DNA of 37,998 nt from Fimenecus sp045595185 (GTDB taxonomy: Bacteria; Bacillota; Clostridia; Oscillospirales; Acutalibacteraceae): NCBI GenBank assembly GCA_045595185.1, contig JAZNZX010000073.1:1-37998 (forward strand). Reading direction: 5' to 3'. The number at the start of each line of letters is the position of its first letter. Position 1 is the stretch's first letter. The position numbers and the translations under genes are program-made. Below the pieces are notes generated by a model. It made no database searches and had not been told where the DNA came from. It saw only the letters and a program-made list of their open reading frames with translations. Shown in pieces: positions 23,210-31,479 of the stretch.

Positions 23210-24127
23210 ATGCCTATTAAAATTGATGACCAATTGCCGGCAAGACATAATCTTGAGTTGGAGAATATTTTTGTTATGACAGAGCAGAGAGCGAGTATCC
23301 AGGATATTCGTCCGCTTAAAATTATTCTTCTTAACCTGATGCCCACTAAAATCGAAACTGAAACACAGATTTTAAGACTTTTGAGTAACTCACCTTTACA
23401 GGTCGAGGTTGAGCTTTTACAGGTGGCAACTCACGAAAGTAAAAACACAAGCAAAGAGCATATGCTCAAATTCTATAAGACCTTTGACGATATCAAGGAC
23501 CAGAAATTTGACGGTATGATTGTGACCGGTGCTCCCGTTGAAATGATGCCTTTTGAAGAGGTTGACTATTGGGATGAACTTTGCACAATTTTTGACTGGG
23601 CAAAGAGCCATGTTTATTCGTCTTTCCACATCTGCTGGGGTGCTCAGGCTGCACTTTATTATCACTACGGTATTCCAAAGTACAAGTTGCCTGAAAAGAT
23701 GTTTGGCATTTTCCCGCACAAGCCACTTGATATGTATCATCCGTTACTTCGTGGCTTCAGCGACCTTTTCTATGTGCCACATTCAAGACACACAGAAACT
23801 AAAAAAGAGGATATTGCTCTTGTTAAAGACTTACAGATTCTCTCGTATTCCGAAATTTCAGGTGTTCACCTTGTGGCTGATATGGATTGCAGAAATTTTT
23901 ATTGCACAGGTCATAGTGAATATGACAGCGATACACTTGCCCGTGAATATTTCAGGGATTTACATAAGGGGCTTGACATTAAACTCCCTTACAACTATTT
24001 TCCTAACGACGATACACAGCTTACACCACCACTTACCTGGCGTGGTGCCGGAAGCCTTTTATTCCAGAATTGGCTCAACTATTTCGTGTATCAACGCACA
24101 CCATATGATGTAAATGAGATAAAATAG
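23210..24127 (+). CDS. metA: Homoserine O-acyltransferase MetA, probably acetyl-CoA-using
   Basis: 305 residues. It activates the hydroxyl of homoserine as the first committed step to methionine. The glutamine-amidotransferase-like fold has the nucleophile Cys in 'SSFHICWGAQAAL' (about 142) and the His/Glu pair later. Residue 111 is Glu ('TGAPVE'), as in Bacillus cereus MetA, which uses acetyl-CoA; the E. coli succinyl enzyme has Gly there. I therefore favour homoserine O-acetyltransferase. 'VPHSRHTE' is intact. The start at 23210 follows AAAGGAG; the longer in-frame extension covers the promoter. A strong terminator follows. Confidence 0.95.
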   Translation: MPIKIDDQLPARHNLELENIFVMTEQRASIQDIRPLKIILLNLMPTKIETETQILRLLSNSPLQVEVELLQVATHESKNTSKEHMLKFYKTFDDIKDQKFDGMIVTGAPVEMMPFEEVDYWDELCTIFDWAKSHVYSSFHICWGAQAALYYHYGIPKYKLPEKMFGIFPHKPLDMYHPLLRGFSDLFYVPHSRHTETKKEDIALVKDLQILSYSEISGVHLVADMDCRNFYCTGHSEYDSDTLAREYFRDLHKGLDIKLPYNYFPNDDTQLTPPLTWRGAGSLLFQNWLNYFVYQRTPYDVNEIK

Positions 24128-24130
24128 TAA

Positions 24131-24170
24131 ACAAACCGAACAGAATGATTTTCTGTTCGGTTTGTTTTTT
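24131..24170 (+). terminator. Terminator of metA
   Basis: Perfect 15-base stem ACAAACCGAACAGAA with its complement, five-base loop TGATT, then TTTTT. Confidence 0.92.
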
Positions 24171-24183
24171 ATGTCACATATTG

Positions 24184-24345
24184 ATAAATTATAATTTGTC
24201 GGGATGAATAACCAATTCGATAGGTCATTCTGAGCGTAAGCGAAGAATCTCGCCAATGATAACAAATTAACCAACAGAGATTCTTCGTCACTTTGTTCCT
24301 CAGAATGACACTAACCTTAAACATCCCCGACAAACTCCAATTTAT
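24184..24345. repeat. Long imperfect inverted repeat, full copy (family A)
   Basis: Outer ends TAAATTATAATTTGTCGGGATG and its approximate mirror ending CCGACAAACTCCAATTTAT; inner arms GTCATTCTGAGCGTAAGCG.. and ..TTCCTCAGAATGAC. It is very similar to the copy at 34531-34690, which lies in the opposite orientation. It fills the gap between the metA terminator and the terminator of the next, convergent gene. Confidence 0.88.
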
Positions 24346-24359
24346 AAAACAATTACACC

Positions 24360-24396
24360 AAATAAAATGACCACAAACTTTTTAGGAATGTGGTCA
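24360..24396 (-). terminator. Terminator of the radical SAM gene
   Basis: On the minus strand TGACCACA, 13-base loop, TGTGGTCA, then TTTTATTT. The stem is only eight bases and the loop is long, so efficiency is uncertain. Confidence 0.6.
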
Positions 24397-24408
24397 ATAA
24401 TTTTAATA

Positions 24409-25866
24409 TTATTTATGTGCGTTACAGTTTGCGCAGTTTCCTGTACAGCCACCGAATTCGGCTTTGCCTTCTTCTGTGTCACGATAATACTGTGTATGAG
24501 TTTCCCTGTGCTTTGTACTGTTCCAGATTTCTTCTGCAACAGGTGCCCATTCTTTAGCATATTCGTCACACTTTGAGCAAAGCTCATCAGCAGTTTCCTG
24601 TCGTTGCAAATCAGATGATTTTGCACCTGTCTGCTTTATAATCTCACGAAGTTTCTGGGGATTTTCAAGCATAGGACAAGGGCGAAGATGGTTGTCGTTG
24701 AACGGCTGATTTTTATAATATGTCATAAACAGAGGTCGTTGTAATGCCTCTAAAAGTGTATGTGTACGGATATTTGAGTCTGAGAAATGAATGAAAACAC
24801 AAGGCTCAATATCACCTGCAGAGTTAACATGGAAATAATTTCGTCCACCTGCAATACAACCACCAACATATTCACCGTCATTCTGAAAGTCCATAATGAA
24901 AATCGGTTTACCTGTTTTTCCGTTACGCATTTTCTTGTTCCAGAAATAAAGTTCTTTTCTTTGTTCAGGAGTAGGAACAAGTTCCTTATCAGCACCATGA
25001 CCAACAGGCATGTAGTTAAAGTTGAGCATATATTTTGCACCTTTACCGATGACAAAATCAACAAACTCGTCACTTGTAACTGTAGGAAGATTTTTTCTTG
25101 TGTAGCAAACAGAAACACCAAAAAGACACTTATTCTTCTTGAGTAAATCCATAGCGTTAAGAGTAGTCTTATATGCACCCTCGCCACGACGCCAGTCGTT
25201 TGATTCTTCGTCACCTTCAAGACTCAAAGCAAGAGAAATGTTGCCGATACGATTCATTTCATCACAAAATGCCTGGTCAACAAGAGTTGCATTTGTGAAA
25301 ATCAAGAAAATACAATCTTTGTTATTTTCGCAAATCTGAAGAACCTCTTTTTTCTTGATAAGTGGTTCGCCACCAGTAAGCCAATAGAAATGACAGCCCA
25401 ATTCCTTGCCTTGTGTTACAATGCTCTGCATTTCATCAAGAGTAAGATTTTGCTTGTGTCCGTATTCAGCAGACCAGCAACCTTTACAGTTGAGATTACA
25501 AGCACTTGTAGGGTCAAAAAGAATGTTAAAAGGAATGTTACATTTGTATTTTTCACGGTTAGCACGAACAGCCTTTGTACCGTAATAACCTGCGTCAATA
25601 CCAAAGGAAAGGAGCATCTGCTTAACAACATTTCTGTCAATGTCGTTAAGAATACTCAAAGCAAACTGAGTCCATACATTGTCCCTATCGCGAGCAACCT
25701 CCTGAAATTTCTTAAAGTTCTCAGGTGGAAAAATCTTGTTAAAGATAGGCTCAATTTTATGGCTTAGCTTTACAATATTAGTATGTGGGTCTTTGTCAAC
25801 ATATTTGAACAATCGGTCAAGAGCAAAACGAAGACCTGCTTTTTGAAAATTGTAAACTACTTTCAT
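24409..25866 (-). CDS. Radical SAM protein with cysteine-rich tail, function unknown
   Basis: 485 residues. An N-terminal helical segment of about 110 residues ('KAGLRFALDRLFKYVDKDP') precedes the radical SAM domain. The motif C-x3-C-x2-C is Cys123, 127, 130 ('SACNLNCKGC'), with 'WLTGGEPLI' and 'ALSLEGDEESND' after it. A SPASM-like region follows ('GGCIAGGRNYFHVNSAGDIEPCVFIHFSDSNI', with cysteines for an auxiliary cluster). Further cysteines come late ('CSKCDEYAKEW') and at the very end 'CTGNCANC'. I do not recognise the substrate. It is single, with its own promoter (25910-25938) and terminator; no precursor peptide gene is visible nearby. The ATG at 25866 has AAAGG seven bases upstream. Confidence 0.88.
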   Translation of the reverse strand: MKVVYNFQKAGLRFALDRLFKYVDKDPHTNIVKLSHKIEPIFNKIFPPENFKKFQEVARDRDNVWTQFALSILNDIDRNVVKQMLLSFGIDAGYYGTKAVRANREKYKCNIPFNILFDPTSACNLNCKGCWSAEYGHKQNLTLDEMQSIVTQGKELGCHFYWLTGGEPLIKKKEVLQICENNKDCIFLIFTNATLVDQAFCDEMNRIGNISLALSLEGDEESNDWRRGEGAYKTTLNAMDLLKKNKCLFGVSVCYTRKNLPTVTSDEFVDFVIGKGAKYMLNFNYMPVGHGADKELVPTPEQRKELYFWNKKMRNGKTGKPIFIMDFQNDGEYVGGCIAGGRNYFHVNSAGDIEPCVFIHFSDSNIRTHTLLEALQRPLFMTYYKNQPFNDNHLRPCPMLENPQKLREIIKQTGAKSSDLQRQETADELCSKCDEYAKEWAPVAEEIWNSTKHRETHTQYYRDTEEGKAEFGGCTGNCANCNAHK

Positions 25867-25909
25867 AATGCTACCTTTCGTGAATTTTATAAAAATACAT
25901 TATCAATTT

Positions 25910-25938
25910 ATTTTATTGCAAATTTATTATAAAGTCAA
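25910..25938 (-). promoter_or_regulatory. Promoter of the radical SAM gene
   Basis: On the minus strand TTGACT (25938-25933), 17 bases, TAAAAT (25915-25910), with a leader of about 40 bases. Confidence 0.7.
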
Positions 25939-26101
25939 TGATTTTATGACTTCTTTAACAATAAATTAATATCTTACTTGTTTATTTTACGCTGTTTCAG
26001 GGCAAAATAAACGGAAATTAAATAAAAATGAAAAATAGTGGAAATTTTTCTTAAAATATGGTATATTTATTTATCTATATATTTTGTAAAGGTGAAAACG
26101 G

Positions 26102-27379
26102 ATGAACAAAACTTATACACAAATTGCAAAGGGTGTAAAATTCCTTTGTATAAACAGTAACAAATTCAAAACAAACTGCATTAAGGTGGACTTTTATCTT
26201 CCTATGAGTGAGCATCTTGCTGCACAAAATGTGTTGGCTTCTCTTATGGGACACACTTCAAAAAAGTACAATACATTCAAGTCCTTTAATGGAAGAATTG
26301 AAAGTCTTTACGGTGCAGATTTTGACACAGGAATTGCCACAATCGGTGAAAAGGTCAGAATAAGATTTTCTATGGAAATTCCTGACGACAGGTTTTCTCT
26401 TGACGGAAAATCAATTGCACAGGAAACTGTTGATTTTCTTATTGAAATTATCAAAAACCCTCATTGTGAAAATGGCGAGTTCGATAAAGATGCAACAGAA
26501 CGAGAAATAAGATTTACTTTACAAAATATTGAAGCAGAAAAGAATGATAAGCGTTCATACGCTGTTTCCCGTCTTCGTCAGCTTATGTGTCAGGGCGAGC
26601 CTTATGGCATTGACCGTGAAAAGCTTGAACAGGATGTCAAAAATCTCAATGGTAAAAAGCTTTATGACGCATATATTGATATGCTCAAATCTTCAACAAT
26701 TGTTATTACTGCTTGCGGAAATCTTGACGGTGAAATGGTGAAAGAAAGGTTCTCAACTTTTGCTAATTCCATTGATGAAAGAGAACCTGCAGAGCTTCCT
26801 ACAATTTTCATTACAAAAGCCGATAAAATCAGATATTTCAAGGATGAAATGGATGTTAATCAGGCAAAGCTTGTAATCGGTCTTCGTTCAGGTATGGAAA
26901 ATGCCGACGACAGTTATTTCGCATTCAGGGTTATGACCGATATATTCGGTGGTGGACCTTATTCACGACTTTTCCTTAATGTTCGTGAAAAAATGAGCCT
27001 TTGCTATTACTGTGGTGCAAGACTTCTTCGCGAAAAAGGTATTATTTTTATCCAAAGTGGTATTGAAGAAGAAAATTACGAAAAAGCATTATCGGAAATT
27101 CTCAATCAGCTTGATATTATGAAAAACGGTGAATTTACCGACGAGGATTTCACATCTTCAATTACAGCACTTTCAGATGCTTTCAAAGGTGTTGAGGATT
27201 CACCTGTTGCAGTATGCACATTCTATAGTTCACAGGCCTTTGATGATGTGCTTGTTACAGGTAAGGAATATGCAGAAAAAATCGCAGCCGTAACACGTGA
27301 TGAAATTATTAACTGTGCAAAACGCGTAAATGTTGACTCAGTTTATTTACTTGCAAAGGAGAGTGGCAATAATGAGTAA
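26102..27379 (+). CDS. ymfF: M16-family peptidase-like protein YmfF (EF-P modification associated)
   Basis: 425 residues. An insulinase/M16 fold of two similar halves, but without the HxxEH zinc motif: the matching place reads 'LASLMGHTSKKY'. It is therefore probably the inactive partner of the YmfH protease encoded next. In B. subtilis this pair is needed for the 5-aminopentanol modification of elongation factor P. AAAGGTGAAAACGG lies before the ATG. It overlaps ymfH by eight bases. It starts a four-gene operon with lgt and folD; the upstream 235-base gap (25867-26101) is AT-rich and shared with the divergent radical SAM gene, and I cannot pick the plus-strand promoter with confidence. Confidence 0.88.
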   Translation: MNKTYTQIAKGVKFLCINSNKFKTNCIKVDFYLPMSEHLAAQNVLASLMGHTSKKYNTFKSFNGRIESLYGADFDTGIATIGEKVRIRFSMEIPDDRFSLDGKSIAQETVDFLIEIIKNPHCENGEFDKDATEREIRFTLQNIEAEKNDKRSYAVSRLRQLMCQGEPYGIDREKLEQDVKNLNGKKLYDAYIDMLKSSTIVITACGNLDGEMVKERFSTFANSIDEREPAELPTIFITKADKIRYFKDEMDVNQAKLVIGLRSGMENADDSYFAFRVMTDIFGGGPYSRLFLNVREKMSLCYYCGARLLREKGIIFIQSGIEEENYEKALSEILNQLDIMKNGEFTDEDFTSSITALSDAFKGVEDSPVAVCTFYSSQAFDDVLVTGKEYAEKIAAVTRDEIINCAKRVNVDSVYLLAKESGNNE

Positions 27380-28649
27380 TATAAGAGAAATAAAAAACGA
27401 GTTACTCAATGACAGCTATTATGAAATTGACCACTCATCAGGCTATAAAATCTTTGTTTATCCAAAAGAAAATTATTCATCATCATATGCAATTTTCGGT
27501 ACAAAATACGGTTCAATTGATACTTGCTTTAAAGTAGAAGGTCAGGAAAATTTTACGGAAATTCCTGAGGGTATTGCTCACTTTTTGGAGCATAAGCTCT
27601 TTGAAAGTGAAGAACTTGACGCATTCACACGCTATGCAAAAACAGGTGCATCGGCAAATGCCTATACCTCATTTGATAAGACTTGTTATCTTTTCTCTTG
27701 TACAGATAATTTTGAAGAATCTCTTGAAATCCTTTTTGATTTTGTACAGAATCCATATTTTACGGAACAGACAGTACAAAAGGAACAAGGTATTATCGGT
27801 CAGGAAATCAGAATGTATGAGGATGAACCCGGTTGGGAATCCTTATTTGTCCTTCTTCGTTCTATGTACCACAATCATCCTGTAAGAATTGATATTGCCG
27901 GTACGGTTGAATCAATCAGCCACATTACCGCTGATTTGCTTTATGAATGTTATAATACATTCTATAATCCTGCTAATATGGCTCTTGCTGTGGCAGGTAA
28001 TGTAACTGTTGAACAGGTGCTCAAAGTTGCCGACAAGATGCTTAAAGCAAATGAGAGCCGAAAAATCGAAAGAAAATTCCAAGAAGAACCTGCAACGGTT
28101 GTTGAAAAAACCGCAATTAAAAATCTTCCTGTTTCAATGCCTATTTTCGCAATCGGTTTTAAGGAAGATATAAAAACACCTTGCAGAACACTAAAAGAGT
28201 CAATTATCAGTAACATTTTACTCGATATTATTGCAGGTAAAACATCATCACTTTATGAAAAACTTTTAAATGAAGGTCTTATAAACACAACCTTTGATAC
28301 GGAATATTTTGAGGGCTACGGATATTCTGCTCATATTTTCACAGGTGAAAGCTACGAGTATGAAAAGGTAAGAGAAAGTATCAACGAGGAGCTTGAAAGA
28401 GTGATTCGTGACGGTGTCAACGAAGATGATTTTGACCGTATAAAGAAAAAGCATTACGGTAATTTCATTATGAATTTCAACGACATTGATTCAATTTCAA
28501 ATTCACTTATCGGTGCATATTTCAACGGTGACGGACTTTTTGAGCAATTAGAAGCTCTTGAAAGTATTACTGTGGAAGATGTGAATAACCGTTTAAGAAA
28601 CGCAATCAATATTGAAAATTCTTCAATGTCAGTAATTAAGGAGAAATAA
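27372..28649 (+). CDS. ymfH: M16-family zinc peptidase YmfH (EF-P modification associated)
   Basis: 425 residues. The inverted zinc motif is present: H70-F-L-E73-H74 ('GIAHFLEHKLFE'), with the third ligand expected in 'GIIGQEIRMYEDEPGW'. It pairs with YmfF as catalytic and non-catalytic subunits of an M16 heterodimer. The start is the ATG at 27372, with AAGGAG about ten bases upstream inside the end of ymfF; a longer frame starting at 27330 lies within ymfF in another frame. The lgt gene follows two bases after the stop. Confidence 0.9.
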   Translation: MSNIREIKNELLNDSYYEIDHSSGYKIFVYPKENYSSSYAIFGTKYGSIDTCFKVEGQENFTEIPEGIAHFLEHKLFESEELDAFTRYAKTGASANAYTSFDKTCYLFSCTDNFEESLEILFDFVQNPYFTEQTVQKEQGIIGQEIRMYEDEPGWESLFVLLRSMYHNHPVRIDIAGTVESISHITADLLYECYNTFYNPANMALAVAGNVTVEQVLKVADKMLKANESRKIERKFQEEPATVVEKTAIKNLPVSMPIFAIGFKEDIKTPCRTLKESIISNILLDIIAGKTSSLYEKLLNEGLINTTFDTEYFEGYGYSAHIFTGESYEYEKVRESINEELERVIRDGVNEDDFDRIKKKHYGNFIMNFNDIDSISNSLIGAYFNGDGLFEQLEALESITVEDVNNRLRNAINIENSSMSVIKEK

Positions 28650-28651
28650 TT

Positions 28652-29563
28652 ATGAGATTTTTGTCGGATTACTGTGAAGTCCTTTTCCCGAAATTAGGTC
28701 TTTCACTTGATGTTTATGAAAACTTTCTTGAAATACCCTTTGGCGGTGAAACTCTTACCATAAAATTTTATGGCGTAATCATTGCATTCGGTTTTATCCT
28801 TGCAGCACTTTTCGGTGGCCGTAAGGCTTATGTATGGAAAATGAGCCTTGACCATATGGTTGATGTGCTGATTTATGGTATAATTGGTGCAGTTATCGGT
28901 GCAAGATTATATTATGTTGTCTTTCAATGGGATTATTACAAAGATAATCTTGGTTCTATCTTTAAAATCTGGGAAGGTGGTCTTGCAATTTACGGTGGAA
29001 TAATCGGTGGTATTATTGCTGCATATTTCGTCTGTAAAAAGACAGGACTTCCATTCTTAAAGCTTCTTGATTTGATTGGTATGGCACTTCCTATCGGTCA
29101 GGGTATCGGTCGTTGGGGCAATTTTACCAATCAGGAAGCATTCGGCATCAACACAACAAGCATTTTTGGTATGACAAGTGATAAAATTGTTGACTACATA
29201 AACAGTCATCAACAGGAATTTATGGAATACGGAATTGAAATGAATCCTGACTTGCCTGTTCATCCAACATTTTTGTATGAATCTGTATGGTGTCTTTTAG
29301 GGTTTGTGGTGCTTTTCATTGTTTGCCAGAAATTCCATAAGTTTGACGGTCAGTTAATCTTGGGTTACGGAATTATTTATGGCCTTGAAAGAACGGTTGT
29401 TGAAGGACTTCGTATAGACAGCCTTTATATTGCGAACACAAATCTTCGCGTGTCACAGCTTGTTTCATTAACACTCGTAATCGTATGTACTGCAATTACA
29501 ATTTATAAATTTGTTAAGCTTAGTAAAGAAAAGAAAGCACAGGAGGTGCAGGAAAATGTATAA
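28652..29563 (+). CDS. lgt: Prolipoprotein diacylglyceryl transferase
   Basis: 303 residues, with about seven membrane segments. It transfers diacylglycerol from phosphatidylglycerol to the lipobox cysteine of prolipoproteins at the outer face of the membrane. The signature 'GIGRWGNFTNQEAFG' is at about 151-165, with 'GARLYYVVF' and 'HPTFLYESVW' also typical. One likely client in this window is the MltG-type lipoprotein. The start has AAGGAGAAATAATT before it. The end overlaps folD by eight bases. Confidence 0.96.
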   Translation: MRFLSDYCEVLFPKLGLSLDVYENFLEIPFGGETLTIKFYGVIIAFGFILAALFGGRKAYVWKMSLDHMVDVLIYGIIGAVIGARLYYVVFQWDYYKDNLGSIFKIWEGGLAIYGGIIGGIIAAYFVCKKTGLPFLKLLDLIGMALPIGQGIGRWGNFTNQEAFGINTTSIFGMTSDKIVDYINSHQQEFMEYGIEMNPDLPVHPTFLYESVWCLLGFVVLFIVCQKFHKFDGQLILGYGIIYGLERTVVEGLRIDSLYIANTNLRVSQLVSLTLVIVCTAITIYKFVKLSKEKKAQEVQENV

Positions 29564-30407
29564 AATTATTGACGGTAAAGAAGTTTCAGCATCAGTAAGA
29601 AATGAAATTAAAGCAGAAGTGGAAACACTTAAAAATCAAGGTAAGAAAACAGGACTTGCAGTTGTAATTGTGGGTAATAATCCTGCTTCCCGTGTTTATG
29701 TAAACAACAAGAAAAAAGGTTGCGAAGAAGTGGGAATGGAATCTTTTGAATATGCACTTCCTGAAGAAACTACAACAGAAGAATTACTTACATTAGTTGA
29801 AAAGCTCAACAATGATGACTCTGTTGACGGTATTCTTTGTCAGTTGCCGTTACCAAAACAGATTGACGAAAAAAAAGTACTTAACGCAATCGTGCCACAT
29901 AAGGATGTTGACGCATTCCATCCTGTAAATACAGGCCATATTATGATTGGTGACCATTCATTTTTACCTTGTACACCTGCAGGAATTATGGAAATGCTTA
30001 AGTATTACAACTTTTCCGTTGAGGGTAAAGAATGTGTTGTAATCGGCAGAAGTAATATTGTCGGTAAGCCTATGGCTATGCTTTTACTTGGACAGAATGG
30101 TACAGTTACCATCTGCCATTCTCGTACAAAAAACCTTGCAGAAGTGACAAAAAGAGCTGATATTCTCGTTGCTGCTGTGGGTATCGCATATTTTGTAAAA
30201 GAAGATATGGTAAAAGACGGTGCAGTTGTAATTGATGTTGGTATGAACAGAAACCAAGAGGGTAAGCTCTGCGGTGACGTTGATTTCGAAAATGTAAAAG
30301 ACAAATGTTCCTTTATAACCCCTGTACCAGGTGGCGTAGGCCCGATGACAATTACAATGCTTCTCAAAAATACTCTCACAGCATCTAAAGAACATTTTAA
30401 TAAATAA
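29556..30407 (+). CDS. folD: Methylenetetrahydrofolate dehydrogenase / cyclohydrolase FolD
   Basis: 283 residues. Bifunctional enzyme of one-carbon metabolism: 5,10-methylene-THF to 5,10-methenyl-THF (NADP) and then to 10-formyl-THF. Motifs seen: 'VGNNPASRVYVNNKKKGCEEVG' with the catalytic Lys, 'DGILCQLPLPKQID', the Rossmann region 'VVIGRSNIVGKPMAMLL' and 'TPVPGGVGPMTITMLL' at the end. The start is placed at 29556, with AGGAGGTGCAGG upstream, inside the end of lgt. A terminator made from a family B repeat arm follows. Confidence 0.97.
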   Translation: MYKIIDGKEVSASVRNEIKAEVETLKNQGKKTGLAVVIVGNNPASRVYVNNKKKGCEEVGMESFEYALPEETTTEELLTLVEKLNNDDSVDGILCQLPLPKQIDEKKVLNAIVPHKDVDAFHPVNTGHIMIGDHSFLPCTPAGIMEMLKYYNFSVEGKECVVIGRSNIVGKPMAMLLLGQNGTVTICHSRTKNLAEVTKRADILVAAVGIAYFVKEDMVKDGAVVIDVGMNRNQEGKLCGDVDFENVKDKCSFITPVPGGVGPMTITMLLKNTLTASKEHFNK

Positions 30408-30453
30408 TGCAAAATGCAAAGCGCAAAATGTAGGGGCGATTCACACATCGCCC
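30404..30453. repeat. Composite repeat: ATGCAAA units plus GTAGGGGCGATTCAC arm (family B)
   Basis: Three ATGCAAA-like units (ATGCAAA, ATGCAAA, GCGCAAA) run straight into GTAGGGGCGATTCACACATCGCCC. The same two modules occur in the same order at 37637-37736. Confidence 0.65.
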
Positions 30454-30465
30454 TTTTTCTTTTTT
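30434..30465 (+). terminator. Terminator after folD, built from the repeat arm
   Basis: GGGCGAT, loop TCACAC, ATCGCCC, then TTTTTCTTTTTT. Confidence 0.85.
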
Positions 30466-30476
30466 ACATAAAACTA

Positions 30477-30505
30477 TTGACAATTATATCGTCAGCCGAT
30501 ATAAT
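30477..30505 (+). promoter_or_regulatory. Consensus sigma-A promoter of padR
   Basis: Perfect TTGACA (30477-30482), 17 bases, perfect TATAAT (30500-30505). Confidence 0.88.
30485..30503. promoter_or_regulatory. PadR operator 1
   Basis: TATATCG, five bases, CGATATA. It covers the promoter spacer and part of the -10. Confidence 0.72.
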
Positions 30506-30508
30506 AAC

Positions 30509-30527
30509 TATATCGGTAGTCGATATA
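30509..30527. promoter_or_regulatory. PadR operator 2
   Basis: A second TATATCG, five bases, CGATATA, 24 bases centre to centre from operator 1, over the transcription start region. Identical half sites in both strongly suggest one regulator, most simply the PadR protein encoded next. Confidence 0.72.
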
Positions 30528-30557
30528 ACGGTAAACGATAATAACGGAGGTGTTAAT

Positions 30558-30887
30558 TTGGCTTATATGGCATTAACCGAGGCAGTTTATTATATTTTAA
30601 TTTCACTTTTACAACCAATGCATGGTTACGGAATAATGCAGAATGTTGATGAACTTTCAAATGGTAGGGTAAAACTTGCAGCAGGTACACTTTACGGTGC
30701 ACTAAACACCTTGCTTGAGCGTGGTTGGATAATGGAGTTACCTACAACCTACAATACTCGCAAAAAGGAATATATAATAACAGATTACGGCAAAAGAGCA
30801 TTAGAACTTGAATATGCTCGTTTGCAGGAACTTGTGATGAATGGAGATAAGTTTGTAAGGGGGCACAGTAATGAGAAAAACGGTTAA
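30558..30887 (+). CDS. PadR-family transcriptional regulator
   Basis: 109 residues. A winged-helix PadR domain: 'EAVYYILISLLQPMHGYGIMQNVDELSNG', 'AAGTLYGALNTLLERGWI' (recognition helix and wing start) and 'KEYIITDYGKRALELE', with a short C-terminal dimerisation helix (PadR-s2 type). I place the start at TTG 30558 because GGAGG lies seven bases upstream; the first ATG (30567) is too far from it. A perfect consensus promoter overlapped by two operators implies tight autoregulation. It overlaps the DUF2812 gene by 17 bases. PadR proteins paired with DUF2812 membrane proteins are common in Firmicutes. Confidence 0.92.
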   Translation: MAYMALTEAVYYILISLLQPMHGYGIMQNVDELSNGRVKLAAGTLYGALNTLLERGWIMELPTTYNTRKKEYIITDYGKRALELEYARLQELVMNGDKFVRGHSNEKNG

Positions 30888-31428
30888 AAAGTTTTTTGGA
30901 TTATGGAACCTTGATAAAGAAGAAAAATGGCTAAATGAAATGGCAATTCAAGGTTGGTGTTTGGTTTCAGTAAAGCGTTGGCATTATGAATTTGAACAGA
31001 CAACTCCCGGAATGTATAATATTCGTCTTGAATTTATGAAAAAAGGACCTGCTCATCAGGAAAACCAAAAATATATTTCTTTTCTTCAGGAAACAGGTGC
31101 AATTTATATAGGTGGTGTAGGATATATTGCATATTTTGCAGGTCTTACCGATAGTAATTTTGAATTGTTTTCAGATAATACATCAAGAATCAATTATTAC
31201 AGTCGCATAATAAAAGAAATGGGGTTTTGGGTAGGGCTTTCATGGTTTGAAATGTTAGTACAACTTTTTTTCTTCATATTAAGTTTATCCGATTTCCAAT
31301 CAACAGATATAGACTATGTTATTTTTACAATCGTTTGGTTATCAATAGCTGTAATTTACACTAAAGGACTTGCAAATAATATTAGGAAACGCAAATCACT
31401 AAAAGAACAACAAAATATATTTGAATAA
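30871..31428 (+). CDS. DUF2812 membrane protein
   Basis: 185 residues. The N-terminal about 100 residues match the DUF2812 pattern: 'EEKWLNEMAIQGWCLVSVKRWHYEFEQ' (short 'E-x-WLNxMA-x-GW' opening) and 'YISFLQETGAIYIGG'. Two hydrophobic segments follow at about 122-142 and 148-166. The role is unknown, but these proteins are nearly always made under PadR control and may sense or respond to membrane stress. AAGGGGGC precedes the ATG. It is co-transcribed with padR. Confidence 0.87.
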   Translation: MRKTVKKFFGLWNLDKEEKWLNEMAIQGWCLVSVKRWHYEFEQTTPGMYNIRLEFMKKGPAHQENQKYISFLQETGAIYIGGVGYIAYFAGLTDSNFELFSDNTSRINYYSRIIKEMGFWVGLSWFEMLVQLFFFILSLSDFQSTDIDYVIFTIVWLSIAVIYTKGLANNIRKRKSLKEQQNIFE

Positions 31429-31479
31429 TTCAAGAATTTTTGATAATATATATTTGAAAAACTATACAGAGGTATTATT

